Shown here one piece after another: positions 1-12,417 of a DNA stretch of 64,000 nucleotides. A program made the translations under genes and the position numbers. Source of the stretch: Cannabis sativa (taxonomy: Eukaryota; Streptophyta; Magnoliopsida; Rosales; Cannabaceae); NCBI RefSeq assembly GCF_029168945.1, contig NC_083605.1, positions 20,907,280 through 20,971,279 on the forward strand. Direction: 5' to 3'. The notes below the pieces were generated by a model. The model searched no databases. It saw nothing but the letters and a program-made list of their open reading frames with translations, and had not been told where the DNA came from. Each line of letters starts with the position of its first letter. The stretch's first letter is position 1.

Positions 1-449
1 TCTATATGTTAGATATTAAGGAACTGTGTATCAGTTATCCTTGTATCTCACCATCTAATTTCGATTTCTATAAGATGGTGCTTACTTTGGGGGTGGAGGA
101 ATTATTGTATAATAATTCAAGCTCTACCAGAGAAGAACTATAACTTGGTCTATTCGAAAATACCAGAAAGTTATATCACTGAAGAAAAGTCTACACTGTA
201 TTATCTCAATTACATATTTTAAAATATGAGAGATATGTCTTCTGTTAATTCAGATGCACTTTTAAAACAGTAAAGATTTCAGTATCCCTTGATGAATAAA
301 GCATATAGTAAAGGATGTTTCATAAGTGTATTTATGAACTAGTTTCCAGAAGTTTGGGTGGATTCAAATATACTACACTTGATCTGAAGATCAAGACATC
401 AGATTAACCTATTTGCACAGTTTTTTTTATATTAGTGCAAGTGGGAGTT
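1..449 (+). pseudogene. 3' end of family A copia internal region (element A)
   Basis: This AT-rich stretch leads into a polypurine tract (AGTGCAAGTGGGAGTT, about 434-449) immediately before the LTR starting at 450, so it is the 3' end of a plus-strand Ty1/copia element whose body and 5' LTR lie left of the window. No open frame survives. By position it should cover the end of RNase H and the 3' untranslated part, but I could not read convincing RNase H motifs. Confidence 0.6.
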
Positions 450-2360
450 TGTTGGGTTTTATGCCCTAAATAAAACTCTTTACAATCTGATTAGTTATCA
501 ATATAAGAAATTTGAAGTGATTGATGTTTGCATGAATTCTACATGCTAATGGTTTAATATGTTTAATATGTTTATTACATTCATACACACAAAATCAGTT
601 AAATCCAGATCATATGTTTATTCACAATTACAGTATCGTCAACACAGTGGAATGTGATTGTGATCATATGAATCAAAAGTTTTGGTCCCTGTTTCATCAG
701 TGTTATTGGATTTACACTAATGTGATAATCAGCGATGATGTGTACTTACACTTGGAGTAAGTGTTATGTTCTTTCCAGGACATTAGTTAAGTATACTAGT
801 TTCGAATGTATGGAGTATACATTGGACTGGACCGATATTGCAACTAAGTTAAGATATTACAAACTTACCGTTATACATATCTTTCCAAGTCAATATCAGT
901 AGTTGATCTTAAGATTAAAAGAATCTAAATCCTGATATGCTTGGGCTCAACTCAGGAGTGCTATTCATGTTCTTAGATTTATTAGTTAAGCCTACTTTCG
1001 GGTCAGGATGATACGTATATTTCGAGAACATGATAGTATGATTGAGTGGGAGTGCTGAACATAAATATGGAATCTATAGCTTCTACTGGTGTATAGAAGT
1101 TAAGTGATGATTCCCTTCGAGCTTAGCAAATAGAAGTAAATGGATGAGCTCTTGTTTAACTGACTAATTATTAGATCACTAAACACCATTTACAGGTAGC
1201 TAAGTGTTTTAAGGGGCAAAATACATTGATGGGTGAGAACGGTAAAGAAATCCCATCTCGATGTAAATCATCTATATAGAGGATCTTTAAATCACAATAA
1301 GATTATAACAATGGTTAAATGAGATAGTATATTGGTATCGTGAAACATACAATATGCTCTATATAAGTCTGAGAGTGCAATTCTAAGTTCTAAGAGTGGA
1401 TTCAACGAAGAATTAATAAGTAGGAATTTACTTGGTAAATTTGGTTCACTTATTGGAAGCTCAGCATATAGATCCATGGTCCCCATTCTAGTTGAGAACA
1501 TTCTGCTTGTAAGACTCATTAATTGATTCGTGATTGATCAATTATAATTCTAAAGTTAGACTATGTCTAATTTTATGAATTTTCACTAAGCAGGGGTGAA
1601 ATTGTAAAGAAAAGAGTTTTCTAGGTTTATTTATTTATTAATGGACTTTATATGTCTAATTAATAGTTAAATTAAATGACAATATTATTTAATAATCTAT
1701 TTTAGTTATTAAATAATTAGTTTTGGCATTTAAAAGGTTAGAATTGGAAAATTGGCGTTTTTGAGAAAATAGAGATAAAATTTGATAAAATTGCAAAATT
1801 AAGTGAGGCCCATTACAACACCTAGGCCGGCCACTTAATGTTGATTTTTCAAATTAATATTTTCATTATTTTAATGCCAAATAATTCTAAACCTAGACCT
1901 AGTAGTTGCCTATAAATAGAAAGTGATGGCTCAGTCAAATCACAAGTTTTTAACAAGCCTTTCTGACAGAAATTTCTCTCTTCAGAAAACTGAGCCTTCC
2001 CACTTTCTATCCTTGGCCGAAATACCTCTCTCTCTTTTCCCTTCATCTTTTTCGTGACCCTAGTGAAAGAGTAAGTGCCCACACACAGCAAGCAGTAACT
2101 CAATCATAGATTGGAAGACTGTGAAGGATCAAACTTGAAGAAGAAGGACATTCGGGCTCAGATCTTGATTATACTCTGCTACAGAAAGGATTCAATGGTT
2201 AGAGATCTGAGTGGAAGGAGACATTAATTCTGCTGCATCAATGTAAGGTTTTCTTAACTTTATATGTGTTTAATTTATCGTTTTAGAAAGTTCATATTTA
2301 GGATGTTAATAAACATACTTGTGAGTAGATCTAAGATCTTGGTAAAATAATTTTCCAACA
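450..2360 (+). repeat. Family A copia LTR, plus (3' LTR of element A)
   Basis: A complete LTR of about 1.9 kb that begins TGTTGGGTTTTATGCCC and ends TTTTCCAACA. A TATA box (TATAAATA, 1911-1918) lies near the expected U3/R boundary. It is preceded by a polypurine tract and not by a target duplication, so it is a 3' LTR. It sits inside the 3' LTR of the opposite-strand element B. The five bases after it, ATAGA (2361-2365), are the expected target duplication, whose partner lies off the left edge. The start resembles Angela/TAR-type copia LTRs (TGTTGG...ATGCCC), a lineage call from memory only. Confidence 0.85.
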
Positions 2361-3209
2361 ATAGACACATCATTAGTTATCCATTGTTATAATCCTAATT
2401 TGATCAATGATCCTCTATATGAATGATCTACACTGTAAAGGGATTAGATTACCGTTACACCCTACAATGTATTTAATCCTTGAAACACTTAACCCCGTAT
2501 AAATGATATTTCAGCTTATGTGAAATGAGTACTCCACCATTTATTTTCATTTGGTCAAGCTCGAATGAGATCATCCTTTACTTACTATTGGCTAGATAGA
2601 AGCTATAGATTCCATCTTTATGTTAGCGTTCCCACTCAATTGCACTACCGTGTTCCCAAAATGTACGTATCACCCTGACCTAAAAGTAGGCTTAACTAAC
2701 AAATCAAAGAACACGAATAGCCTCTTGAGATTGAGTCTAATCATAACAGGATTAAGATCATTTGATCTAGGAACAACTAGGCGATATTGACTTGAATAGA
2801 TATTACGGTAAGTTTAATAAATCTAAGTCAAAATTCAATATCGGTACCTTCCGATGCATACTCGATGCATCCAACCTGAGCTTTACTTTAACCAATGCTC
2901 TGGAAAGAATATAGCATTTCTCCAAATGCAAGTAAACTCTGTTATAGATTATCATATCAGTAAAACCCTGTGTCTGATAAATCTAGGAAACTTTATTCAC
3001 ATAGTCATGTTTACTTTCCAATGTGTTGAAAGCACAATAAACAGGATCAAGTATGTGAAAAGGGTCTTAGATAAATTTATAAATTATGTACACATAATCA
3101 TGCAATTAATCATGTGAACCATGCAACATTAAATGTTATTTCTGATCTATATTAATAAGTAAATCTGATTATATTAAAATGAGTTTTATTTAGGGCATAA
3201 AACCCAACA
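2361..3209 (-). repeat. Family A copia LTR, minus, partial (3' LTR of element B)
   Basis: Reverse-strand family A LTR covering its first roughly 850 bases. It ends at 3209 with the reverse complement of TGTTGGG and is followed by the reverse complement of the polypurine tract (AACTCCCACTTGCAC). The rest of this LTR was displaced leftwards by insertion of element A. The short ORFs in it, which recur in every copy of the family, are LTR sequence and not genes. Confidence 0.85.
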
Positions 3210-3699
3210 AACTCCCACTTGCACTAATATAAAATAAAAAGTGCATTTCAAATAATCTCAACACCTTGATATACAAATCAAGTGTAGTAGTAGTAAACTC
3301 CTCGTAATAGGATCTGAAAGGTTGAATTAAACACAACCTTTTCTCCACCATTACTCTTCCTTAATCACAAAATCATTGATAATGTGAAATTCCTCTCTAT
3401 ATGTCTACTCTTTTTGGGATACTGGATTCTATACTTTTGGCAACTACTTTTGGTTAATCAGGAAATTAACACTTGTAGTTTAGGCAATTTGGAATGGTGC
3501 CAAAGATATATAGAACTTTCCTTAGACTGAATAAGTACCTTTCCTGCAAATTTAACATTCAGTCCCTTTCTGATAGACCTAGAGACTTCAGATAGGTTTT
3601 TACACTTCTCCAAAATTACTATTCCACCCCCAGAGTAATCACCATCTTATCAGCAGACTTTCTAACACAAAGGCAAGTCTTGAAATCTGATGTGGTGTA

Positions 3700-4500
3700 G
3701 TCTAAGAGTTTTAAATACACTCTTATTTACTAACATATAGTTCCTCTTCTTAATCTTAAGATTTACTTGACTGTCTTCCAATGTTCCTCTCCTGGATTAA
3801 TCTGATACTTATTCATTACTCCCACTCAACAGCAGGTGTCTGGTCTAAGGCATACTAAACATATCTGAGACCTCTCACTGTTGATATAAGAAATTCTTTC
3901 ATGGCTTTATCTTTTCTGGAATAGTTGAGACTTTTCCTTAGATAAATAAAATCTATGCCTAGAAGTCGAGAAGCTTCTATAGATTGTCATTAGAAAGAAA
4001 ATGCTTCAGCATCTTACTAAAGTAAGTTGCTTGCATTAGAGTAAGTAATTACCAGGTATACCATAAGCCATAGGTTTAGATAAACTCAAACCTATAATAC
4101 TAGGAACAGGAAGTCTTGCTAAGTCCATTGAATAGACTTATACACGAAATTTCCTTTTATGTCCTTGTAATAGAAAGTTTAGGTTACTCCATGTGAATGG
4201 ATTAAACCCTAGTTCTATTGGCTTTTCTTCTTAGTTTCTTATCTTGACAATCCATTACTTGTTTAAACTCATAATGGATTTTAATCACTAGTGTCTTCTA
4301 AGTCATAAGAAGGTAAGTTCCTAGAAACTCTCCCACTACGACAAGGTACCGTGAATTATGTCTAAGAAAACTAAATGGTATTGATCTCTTTGGTTGTGAC
4401 AAGACAACAGAAGTAGTGAGATCATCATATGTCAAATAAGATGATAGAACACTTTTGGAATCAAGAAATAAATATCTCCTTTATTTGCTACTTTATTTTC
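3700..4500 (-). pseudogene. Copia reverse transcriptase remnant (element B)
   Basis: On the minus strand, broken frames read as the C-terminal part of copia reverse transcriptase. The reverse complement around 3815-3850 gives a degraded form of the TRPD-type motif with VGxVSRYQSNPG-like sequence after it, found near the RT/RNase H boundary. The same sequence recurs at 12950-13690 (minus) and 17530-18282 (plus). Multiple stops and frameshifts make it non-functional. Confidence 0.6.
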
Positions 4501-4619
4501 AGACTTAGTCATTTTCTTAGAAAAGTAGTATTTGTTTAAACAAACACTTTCTTATCTATTGACTATGGGATGGTCCACCCCTAATCACTTAGAATAGCTA
4601 ACAAACATGCAAACCATGG

Positions 4620-5230
4620 TTAACAGTTCTAGCTTTTCTTAAGATTTTGATTAGGTCATCCATGAATCTAGTAATGATTTACATTAAGTATACAATCATT
4701 ACATCATTCTGAAAATTGTATTACCATAGAAGGTCTTAGGCAACAACTAGTAACTAATCATCAATATGCAAATCGAAATTTCTGGGGAGGTAAGTTTGGA
4801 TATAATTCAAAAATCAATTTAATGATCTTTGAATTGCATATCTACTAACTATTTCTCCACCCCTATCAGTTCGCAAGATCTTTAACCACTTTCCTTAATG
4901 GTGTTAACCATTGCTAGAAATTAATGAAATTTTTCAAACATTTTAAATTTCTTTGCATAAGGTATAATCTAGAGTGATCGTTTTAAGAATACAATGTACA
5001 TCCATCTACGAATGAGATGAACAAATTTCAGTGGATGTAGGCATATTAACTCTTTGCAGAGATTGATCTTGTCAAAACCACTATGAACAAGATACAAATG
5101 CCATAGATTAATAAAAATGTGGTTGTGTCTTTTTGATGACTTAGGTATAGTTACATCAAAGAGTTCTTAGAATAGTGCAAGTGGATCCTGGTCACAGAAT
5201 ATTAAACTCAAATTCCATACAGTTTGAAAC
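4620..5230 (-). pseudogene. Copia pre-integrase and integrase remnant (element B)
   Basis: The reverse complement near 5070-5110 reads INLWHLYLVHSGFDKINL, matching the copia pre-integrase motif LWHxRLGHxxxxKI. About 200 bases further along, near 4860-4900, it reads KILRTDRGGE, matching the integrase motif LRxDxGGE that carries the second catalytic aspartate. The intervening frame is disrupted. The arrangement shows that the element is Ty1/copia. Confidence 0.7.
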
Positions 5231-5299
5231 CAATGATAGAAGATGGATATTAAACACTTGTGAAAGTGTAACTGTATTGTATTCTGGAATTAGAAATAT

Positions 5300-6360
5300 A
5301 AGAAAATTTCTGATTAGAATCTAAAATTAAAGTCAAAGACTTAAATTTATACCAAATATAATGAGTAATTCTTCTTGGACCACCACTACTAATTTAGACT
5401 CTAAGTCAGATTTGCCCATACAAGTTTGAGATATCTAAGATTGAGGATTTATATCATTGTGGAATAGAATTTCGGGTTATAATTATAAGTATCATTTAAT
5501 TTCTTAAGAGAAAATAGAATGACATGAAATGATTTATAGACCATTCATCAAATGATATGTTATTGAGCTAATTCGAAATGAACAAGCTAGGAGGAATTAT
5601 GATAATTTTATTTATAAATAAGAATCCAACGATGCTTCGATTAGCGAGAGTCAAAGTAATCTTATTTATACAATCTTCTTGTTTCATATTGTAAAAATAC
5701 TAGTCTAAAGTGTCATCTATTGATGAACAGCTAGATGTTGCATATACAATATTTATCTTTCGAGATCTAACATTATTATGTATGTCTAATGGTAAAAATC
5801 CATTAGGGATTTATCTCATTAGATAACCAAACCAAGTTAGACCAACAATGAAGATTCGAAATTAAACTACAATTTAATAACAGAAAATAACATGGTTCAA
5901 TATAAATTCATACACAATTCAGAAATTATTAAACATATAGCAAGTAGGAATGACAAGTGAAAATACTAAAACATATAATCCTAAATAATTTCCAAGGTTT
6001 TCAACAAACTGTTATCAGTGTCCCGTTTAGGCGAGAGTCAAAGCTACCATCCATTGAATAGAGTTGTCAGCTCATCTAAAATGTTAAACATTCTAGCAAC
6101 CTTTTATTCGATCAAGATTGGAATTCAGCGTTGTCCCGTTTAGGCGAGAGTCAAGGCAATTCTATCTTATGAGCTTCTACCATTGTTTCATAATTTGCAA
6201 GTCAAATATGGTCGCCACCATTAGGGTTATCCATACCATATAAAACACTTACAAACTACTTATCTTTCGAGATTAAACGGTGCGAAATTGCTAATGAACG
6301 TTCCTCCATTAGGGAGGATTACTCACTAAAACAAACACGATGTAAAGCCAACAATGGAGA
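5300..6360 (-). repeat. Duplicated non-coding module in family A internal region
   Basis: Two diverged tandem copies of a module of about 400-480 bases lie here (copies near 5470-5870 and 5990-6360). Each has a CCCTAATGGA-type segment, then ATCTCGAAAGATAA, then TTTGACTCTCGC (sense orientation). The last motif occurs at about 5640, 6030 and 6140 (reverse complement GCGAGAGTCAA). The same modules are found in plus orientation at 15640-16600. No open frame persists, so I treat it as structured non-coding sequence of the retroelement. It could instead be a very decayed gag. Confidence 0.55.
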
Positions 6361-9324
6361 TCGAATATCTTAATAATAAAGCTTATTCTTTAAAATGTAT
6401 TTTCATTATTATTTATAATAAAATATATTCATTAAATATCGAATTTAGAATTAAAATTCTAAATTAAAATTTAATTTAATATTTATAAAATTACACTTAG
6501 ATGTTGATTAAAATAAATTGAATTATTTCCATCTAAGTAGTAATTTATATAAATATTAAGAAAATTATTTAAGTTGTATTAATTTAAATTAATTTGCGAC
6601 TCAAAATAAATTTTCATGAGAATATATTTATTGTATTTTGAAAAAGAAAGTATAAAAACTTTATGTTTTTCGAAATACTTAAACAATAATTACTTAGAAA
6701 AATACTTCAAGCAAAAATATCACCTATCTAGATTTTCCTTTGACTAATTAATTCAATTTCTAATAATAGACTTTAATTATTTATTTTAAATTAATCAATA
6801 AATGAAAAAATCATTGATTTAAGTTGGTCCAAGAATTAATTAAAATAAATAATTAATTTACAACTTAATCTATTTTTCAAGATAAATTCAAAATCATCTT
6901 GCATTATAAAATGAAATTTCGAAAATTGATTAATAAAATAAAGAAAAAATATATTTTGAAAATTATTTAAATTTAGTTGAAAAAATAAATTTCAACTAAA
7001 AAATAATTTTCTATTTAATTAAGTGTCATGAAAAAGAAATATTTAAGTATCATGATGAAAATCAACTTAGATATTTAATTTTTAATTTAATTAAATGTAT
7101 TAAATTCAAGAAATAAATAATTAAGTGTAGAAAAGGTTTAATTATTAATCTCTAGTTTAATACTAAGAAAAAATATACTTAAAATAAATTGTACCAAAAT
7201 TAATTATTTAAATAATTAATTTCACAATGTATAATATTTTCTTATTTAATATTAGAAATATTGAGTAGTCTAGAAATAACTATCTAGAAAATATCTTATT
7301 TGACAAAGTATCTTTTCCACAACTTTTGAAAAAAATATCTAATTTAAGTTGTTTTAGAAGAATCTAAAAGATCAACTTAAATATCTTTCAAATTAGATTT
7401 AATTAAATTTAAAATTAAGTTATGACCACTTAATTTGAAAATATTCCATTTTAAGTAAATATTTGGAAAAATATCAACTTAAAAAATATCTAAAGAATCT
7501 TAATAACCAATTCCTAAAATTCCTCAACTTAATTTTGAAATTTTAAATCCAAAAGATATTCAGATTTAAGCTGATTAGTTATTGATACCTAAATATCAAC
7601 TTAAATAGGAATATTTAATGAAAAATTTAAATTAAGCTGCAGAAAGAATCTAGATGGTTATAATTCTATATTTAATTAAATACAAGAAAATACATATAGT
7701 TTAGCTTAGAATAAAATTCTTTAAACTATGGTTTTCTTAAATTAATTTCAAAATAAATGAAATTAATTATGTTGCTAATCAATTTTATTAGGTTAAACTA
7801 ATTTAATTAATCTAGTACAGTTATTCAAATCAAGCAAATGGGCCTTCACAATTGGGGTAGTTCATGTGAGGGGGTGCTGGGTTTAGTATGTCGTACCCAC
7901 TTCTATGGCTCCCAACTCTCACACAAGGCCCAAAAGAGAGGAATTTAACCTTAAAATGAACAACTGTTATTAATTGAATAGGCCCAAAACTAAATGGGCC
8001 TAAATAAAATTAAACACATAGGCTCACACAGACACACTTTGGATGGGTCCTATCATGTTGCTAGGTCATACACAGATGAAAGAAGATTGTAAATATACCT
8101 GTTACAAATTATTTACTTGACCAAGGGAGCCATCAGATCATTAGATCTGGCAAAAAGTAACCATGGCTATTTGCAATCAAGTAATAATAGGTTTTGAAAA
8201 CTTACACACAAGCTAAAACACATACTCCTGCAACAAGGTTAGCTGGATAGTTGGATGTAGGATTTATTTTATTTTAAATAAATAATTTCGAAAAATTAAA
8301 TAAAAAAAAATTATTTTCGAAAACTAATAAAACAAAATAAAATTTAAAAAATTTCGAAATTAATATAATAATATTTAAAATTAAACCTACAATTTTTGAA
8401 AAATTAGATTTCAACCAACCTAAATATCATTTCAAAATTTGCTAACTACTTTTTAAAAATTTAATGTTATTTTATAAATAAAAATTAAATAAAAAATTTA
8501 AAAAAGATAAATAAATATCTTTTTCAGATTTTATAATTTAATTTAAATAAATAAAACAACAAAATTTAAAAGTTAGCAAAATATCTTACATCTATTAAAA
8601 ATTACATGATTATAGTTATCTTATTTTAAATTTAAATAAGGTCAAATTATTTAAAAAAAATTAATTTAAAAAATTTAATATCTGACCTTAAATTTAAAAA
8701 TAAGATAAGATATAATCAAATTTAAAAATAATATAGATAATTAAGCAAAAAGATAGATATTTACTATTTTTTTTAAATTCAAATTACACTAATAGATTAA
8801 TTAATCTAATTATGATAATTAGAATTGAATTAGGAATAGTAAATGTATAAATAGAGAACTACACAAAAAATCGGAACTTAAATCCATGAAATAGCATGAA
8901 AAATTGAAGAAAAACGAAAAAAAAAATGCGAGTTGTATGGACGGTATGCTGTGCATACACGTCCGCGCGCTATAGGGTTGCTTGGGCGAGGAGACACGGC
9001 GCAAGGAGGAGACAGCATGATTTCCGCGCGCGTGTCCCTGTTGCTCGATCCCGATTTTTTTTCGAAACTTCAAAAAATCATAACTAATTCAAATTAAATC
9101 GAAATTGAGTTCTGTAAAAAAGTAAATTGCTTAATTTTTTCCATACTATCTAATAAAAATAATTCCAGAAACAAATGTTCAATTATTTTACACGAAAATT
9201 CACAAACATCAATCAATCATCATATAACACTCAATACAACATGATACCATTCAAAACATCAAACAATCGTTTTAAAGTCTAAATTTCTTGCAAGAAAATC
9301 AATTACCATGGCTCTGAGGCCAGT
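6360..9324 (-). other. AT-rich leader of family A element B
   Basis: About 3 kb of very AT-rich sequence lies between the primer site and the module region. It contains many runs of TTAATTTAAA-like sequence and no coding capacity. Two islands of normal composition stand out: about 7840-8250, with CACAATTGGGG-like and AAGGCCCAAA-like stretches, and a GC-rich patch at about 8930-9060. Parts of this leader are repeated in both orientations at 13716-15190. Confidence 0.5.
9309..9324 (-). other. Primer binding site of element B
   Basis: Immediately inside the 5' LTR, the minus strand reads TGGCCTCAGAGCCATGG. This differs by two bases from the usual plant site complementary to initiator methionine tRNA (TGGTATCAGAGCCATGG). 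It fixes the direction of element B as right to left. Confidence 0.75.
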
Positions 9325-9838
9325 TGTTGGAAATTATTTTACTAGAATCTTAGATCTACTCACAAGTATGTTGATTAACACCCTAAATATGAACTTTCTA
9401 AAACGATAAAATAAACACATATAAAATTTAGTAAACCTTACATTGGGTGCAGCGGAATAATATGACTCCTTCCGTTCAGATTTCTAGCCCTTGATTCCTT
9501 TCTGCAGCAGTGCATTATCAATATCTGAACCTGGATCTCTTTCTTTCCTTCTTTAGTGCTGAAACTCCTTCTTGTTGAATGTCTTTCTTCACGATCAGCG
9601 GAATAATATGACTCCTTCCGTTCAGATTTCTAGCCCTTGATTCCTTTCTGCAGCAGTGCATTATCAATATCTGAACCTGGATCTCTTTCTTTCCTTCTTT
9701 AGTGCTGAAACTCCTTCTTGTTGAATGTCTTTCTTCACGATTTTCCTCACTATGATTGAGGTATCACTTGCTGTGTGTGGGCACTACTCTAATCACTAAG
9801 TATTTAGAAATCTCAAGGAAGAAGAGAGAGAGAGAGAG
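9325..9838 (-). repeat. Family A copia LTR, minus, truncated (5' LTR of element B)
   Basis: Starts TGTTGGAAATTATTTTACTAG and runs about 510 bases before it is replaced at 9839 by the start of another family A LTR. It includes a direct tandem duplication of 146 bases (9451-9596 and 9597-9742). It ends in an AG-dinucleotide run, so slippage or recombination in the GA tract may have produced the truncation. Confidence 0.8.
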
Positions 9839-11929
9839 TGTTGCAAATTATTTTACCAGGATCTTAGATCTACTCACAAGTATGTTGATTAACACCCTAA
9901 ATATGAGCTTTCTAAAACGATGAAATAAACACATATAAAGTTTAGGAAACCTTACATTGGGTGCAGCGGAATAATATGACTCCTTCCGTTCAGATATCTA
10001 GCCCTTCATTCCTTTCTGTAGCAGAGCATTATCAATATCTGAACTTGGATCTCTTTCTCTAAATCTTTGATGCTAAAACTCCTTCTTGCTGAAAGTCTTT
10101 CTTCACGATCTTCCTCACTATGATTGAGGTATCACTTGCTGTGTGTGAGCACTATTGTCACACTAAAAATTTCAAAATTCAAGAGGAAGAAGAGAGAGAG
10201 AGGGAGTGGGCGGCCAGATAGGGAGAGAGAAGGCTCAGTTTTTTCTGAATCAGAAGTGTGAAATTTAAGTGTAAATTTCCTGAAGCCTTCACTATCTATT
10301 TATAGCATTCCACTAGGGTTAGGTTTGAATTATTTGGCATTAAAATAATGAAAATATCAGTTTAAATTCCCTACAAAAGTGGCCGGCCATACATAGTGGA
10401 TTTGGGCCTCACTTTTTACAATTTTGCAGTTTTATCTTTTCTGCATATGATTTTCTCAAAAACGCCAATTTTCAAATTCAACCATTTAAATGTCAATTCT
10501 AACTATTTAATAACTATAAATAATAATTAAATAATATTGTCATTTATCATATTTATTACCTGAACCATACAAAGTATCATAATTAACAAATATGCCCCTA
10601 AAACTCTTTCTTTTCAATTTCGCCCTTACTTAGTGAAAAATTCACAAATAGACATAGCCTAATTTGAGAATTATAATTGATTAATCAAAACCAATTATAT
10701 GAGTCTTACAAGCAATATTATCTCAACTAGTGCGGGGACCATGGGTCTATATAATCGAGCTTCCAATAAGTAGATCAAGAATTTATTACTAAAATTCACT
10801 AACTTATTAATTCTTCGTTGAACCCACGCATAGAACTTAGAATTGCACTCTCAGTATATAGAATGCTCTATATGTTCCACCATATAGACACATCATTAGT
10901 TATCCATTGTTATAATCCTAATTTGAGAAATGATCCTCTATATGAATGATCTACACTGTAAAGGGATTAGATTACCGTTACACCCTACAATGTATTTTAT
11001 CCTTAAAACACTTAACCCCGTATAAATGATATTTCAGCTTATGTGAAATGAGATCTCCACCATTTATTTTCGTTTGGTCAAGCTCGAAGGAGATCATCCT
11101 TTACTTACTATTCGCCAGATAGAAGCTATAGATTCTATGTTTATTTTAGCGCTCCCACTCAATTGCACTACCGTGTTCCCAAAATGTACGTATCACCCTG
11201 ACCTAAAAGTAGGCTTAACTAACAAATCAAAGAACACGAATAGCCTCTTGAGATTGAGCCTAATCATAACAGGATTAAGATCATTTGATCTAGGGTCAAC
11301 TAGGCGATATTGACTTGAATAGATATTACGGTAAGTTTAATAAATCTAAGTCAAAGTTCAATATCGGTCCCTTCCGATGCATACTCCATGCATCCAACCT
11401 GAGCTTTACTTTAGATTATTATCTATATATATATGGAATACAACTCCACCATAGGAACTATTTTACCCTTCCTCGTCGGTACCTTTCTTTGATTTCAAAG
11501 TATGTATTCCCCTAATATGAAGGCAGAGTAAAATTTTATCCCAGGTTCTCAACTGTCACACACACACACACATTGACCCACGCGCTTCTTCCTTTTATGA
11601 GGAAACTCCAAAACCCAACACCATTTTTAACTCTCTCATTTTAAATCTATTAACTTTATTAAAGTGTATTAAACTAATCAGTGTTAATCTCAAGCTTACC
11701 TTCAATGGAGAATACCATAACTAAAAGATATTGGTTATTTTTCCTTTTTAGTTTTTTAAAAAATAATTGGGAAAGTTGCGAACTCAAAAGATAGTGAAAA
11801 ATAATTGTTTTTCTTAATTGGGTAGTCACATTTATGGCGTTTTCGTGTTGCCCAAACAATTTACAAGTTTTTCTCTTTTAACTTTCTTCCATCTTGTTTC
11901 TTGGGACATTTTTAACAGTGACTCCTTAG

Positions 11930-11981
<52 letters not shown>

Positions 11982-12417
11982 GTCTACTGTGTCTTTTGTT
12001 GCTACCCTCCTCTTCTCCTTTTCTTTCTTTTCTACAAGTTTTGGTTTGTGTGTTTGTGGGATTTCTTCATTTTGTGATCTCAGAGTGATTCTGAAGCACA
12101 TGTTTGGTCTTAGTTTTGGGGTTTGAAAGTTTCCTAGAGTTGTTAGTTGAAGAGTGCTTATTAGCTGTGATCGACAAAACTTGAATTGCATGGTGTAAAA
12201 TTTTTAAGCTTTCAAGCGAATCTGTTCATGCTTTCTACCGCATTGTAAGTTCTATCAGGTATGTGAGAAGGGTTTCACACGAATTCATACATTATGTACA
12301 TATAATCATGAAATAAATCATGTGAACCATGCAACATTAAATGTTATTTCTGATCTATATTAATAAGTAAATCTGAGTATATTGAAATGAGTTTTATTTA
12401 GGGCATAAAACCCAACA
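9839..12417 (-). repeat. Chimeric family A LTR, minus (3' LTR of element C)
   Basis: A minus-strand family A LTR starting TGTTGCAAATTATTTTACC and ending CCCAACA at 12417, followed by the reverse complement of the polypurine tract. Its TATA box is at 10297-10304 (minus strand). About 200 bases of normal LTR sequence are replaced by 849 bases (11409-12257) that match the 5' region of the PIF/Harbinger element at 20180-21175. LTR sequence resumes at 12258. Confidence 0.85.
11409..12257 (+). repeat. Captured copy of the PIF element 5' region inside an LTR
   Basis: Nearly identical, with small differences, to 20180-21175: the same TATATA run, CACACA run, CT run, and flanking text such as GATTTCAAAGTATGTATTCC. 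The main length difference is the CT run, 47 bases here (11934-11980) against 173 bases there. The left joint shares CTTTA with the displaced LTR sequence. The right joint shares ATCAAG-type sequence. Confidence 0.85.

Larger units (their letters stand above)
2361..9838 (-). mobile_element. Family A Ty1/copia element B, decayed, minus strand
   Basis: Read on the minus strand: truncated 5' LTR (9838-9325), primer site, a very long AT-rich leader (about 9324-6360), a non-coding module region (about 6360-5300), then relics of pre-integrase, integrase and reverse transcriptase (about 5230-3700), polypurine tract and 3' LTR. The order integrase before reverse transcriptase is diagnostic of Ty1/copia. 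All coding parts are full of stops and frameshifts. I did not find recognisable gag or protease sequence between the primer site and the pre-integrase relic. Confidence 0.8.

Noticed and set aside
5640..6160. Repeated GCGAGAGTCAA motifs as a CRISPR-like array
   Set aside because: Only three diverged occurrences at unequal spacing within a plant retroelement; they belong to the duplicated internal module.
11074..11313. Recurrent 79-codon ORF (also at 45676-45915, 47738-47977, 51756-51995) that looks conserved
   Set aside because: It lies in antisense orientation inside every family A LTR, so its conservation is explained by LTR copies. The frame is lost in other copies and no domain is visible.
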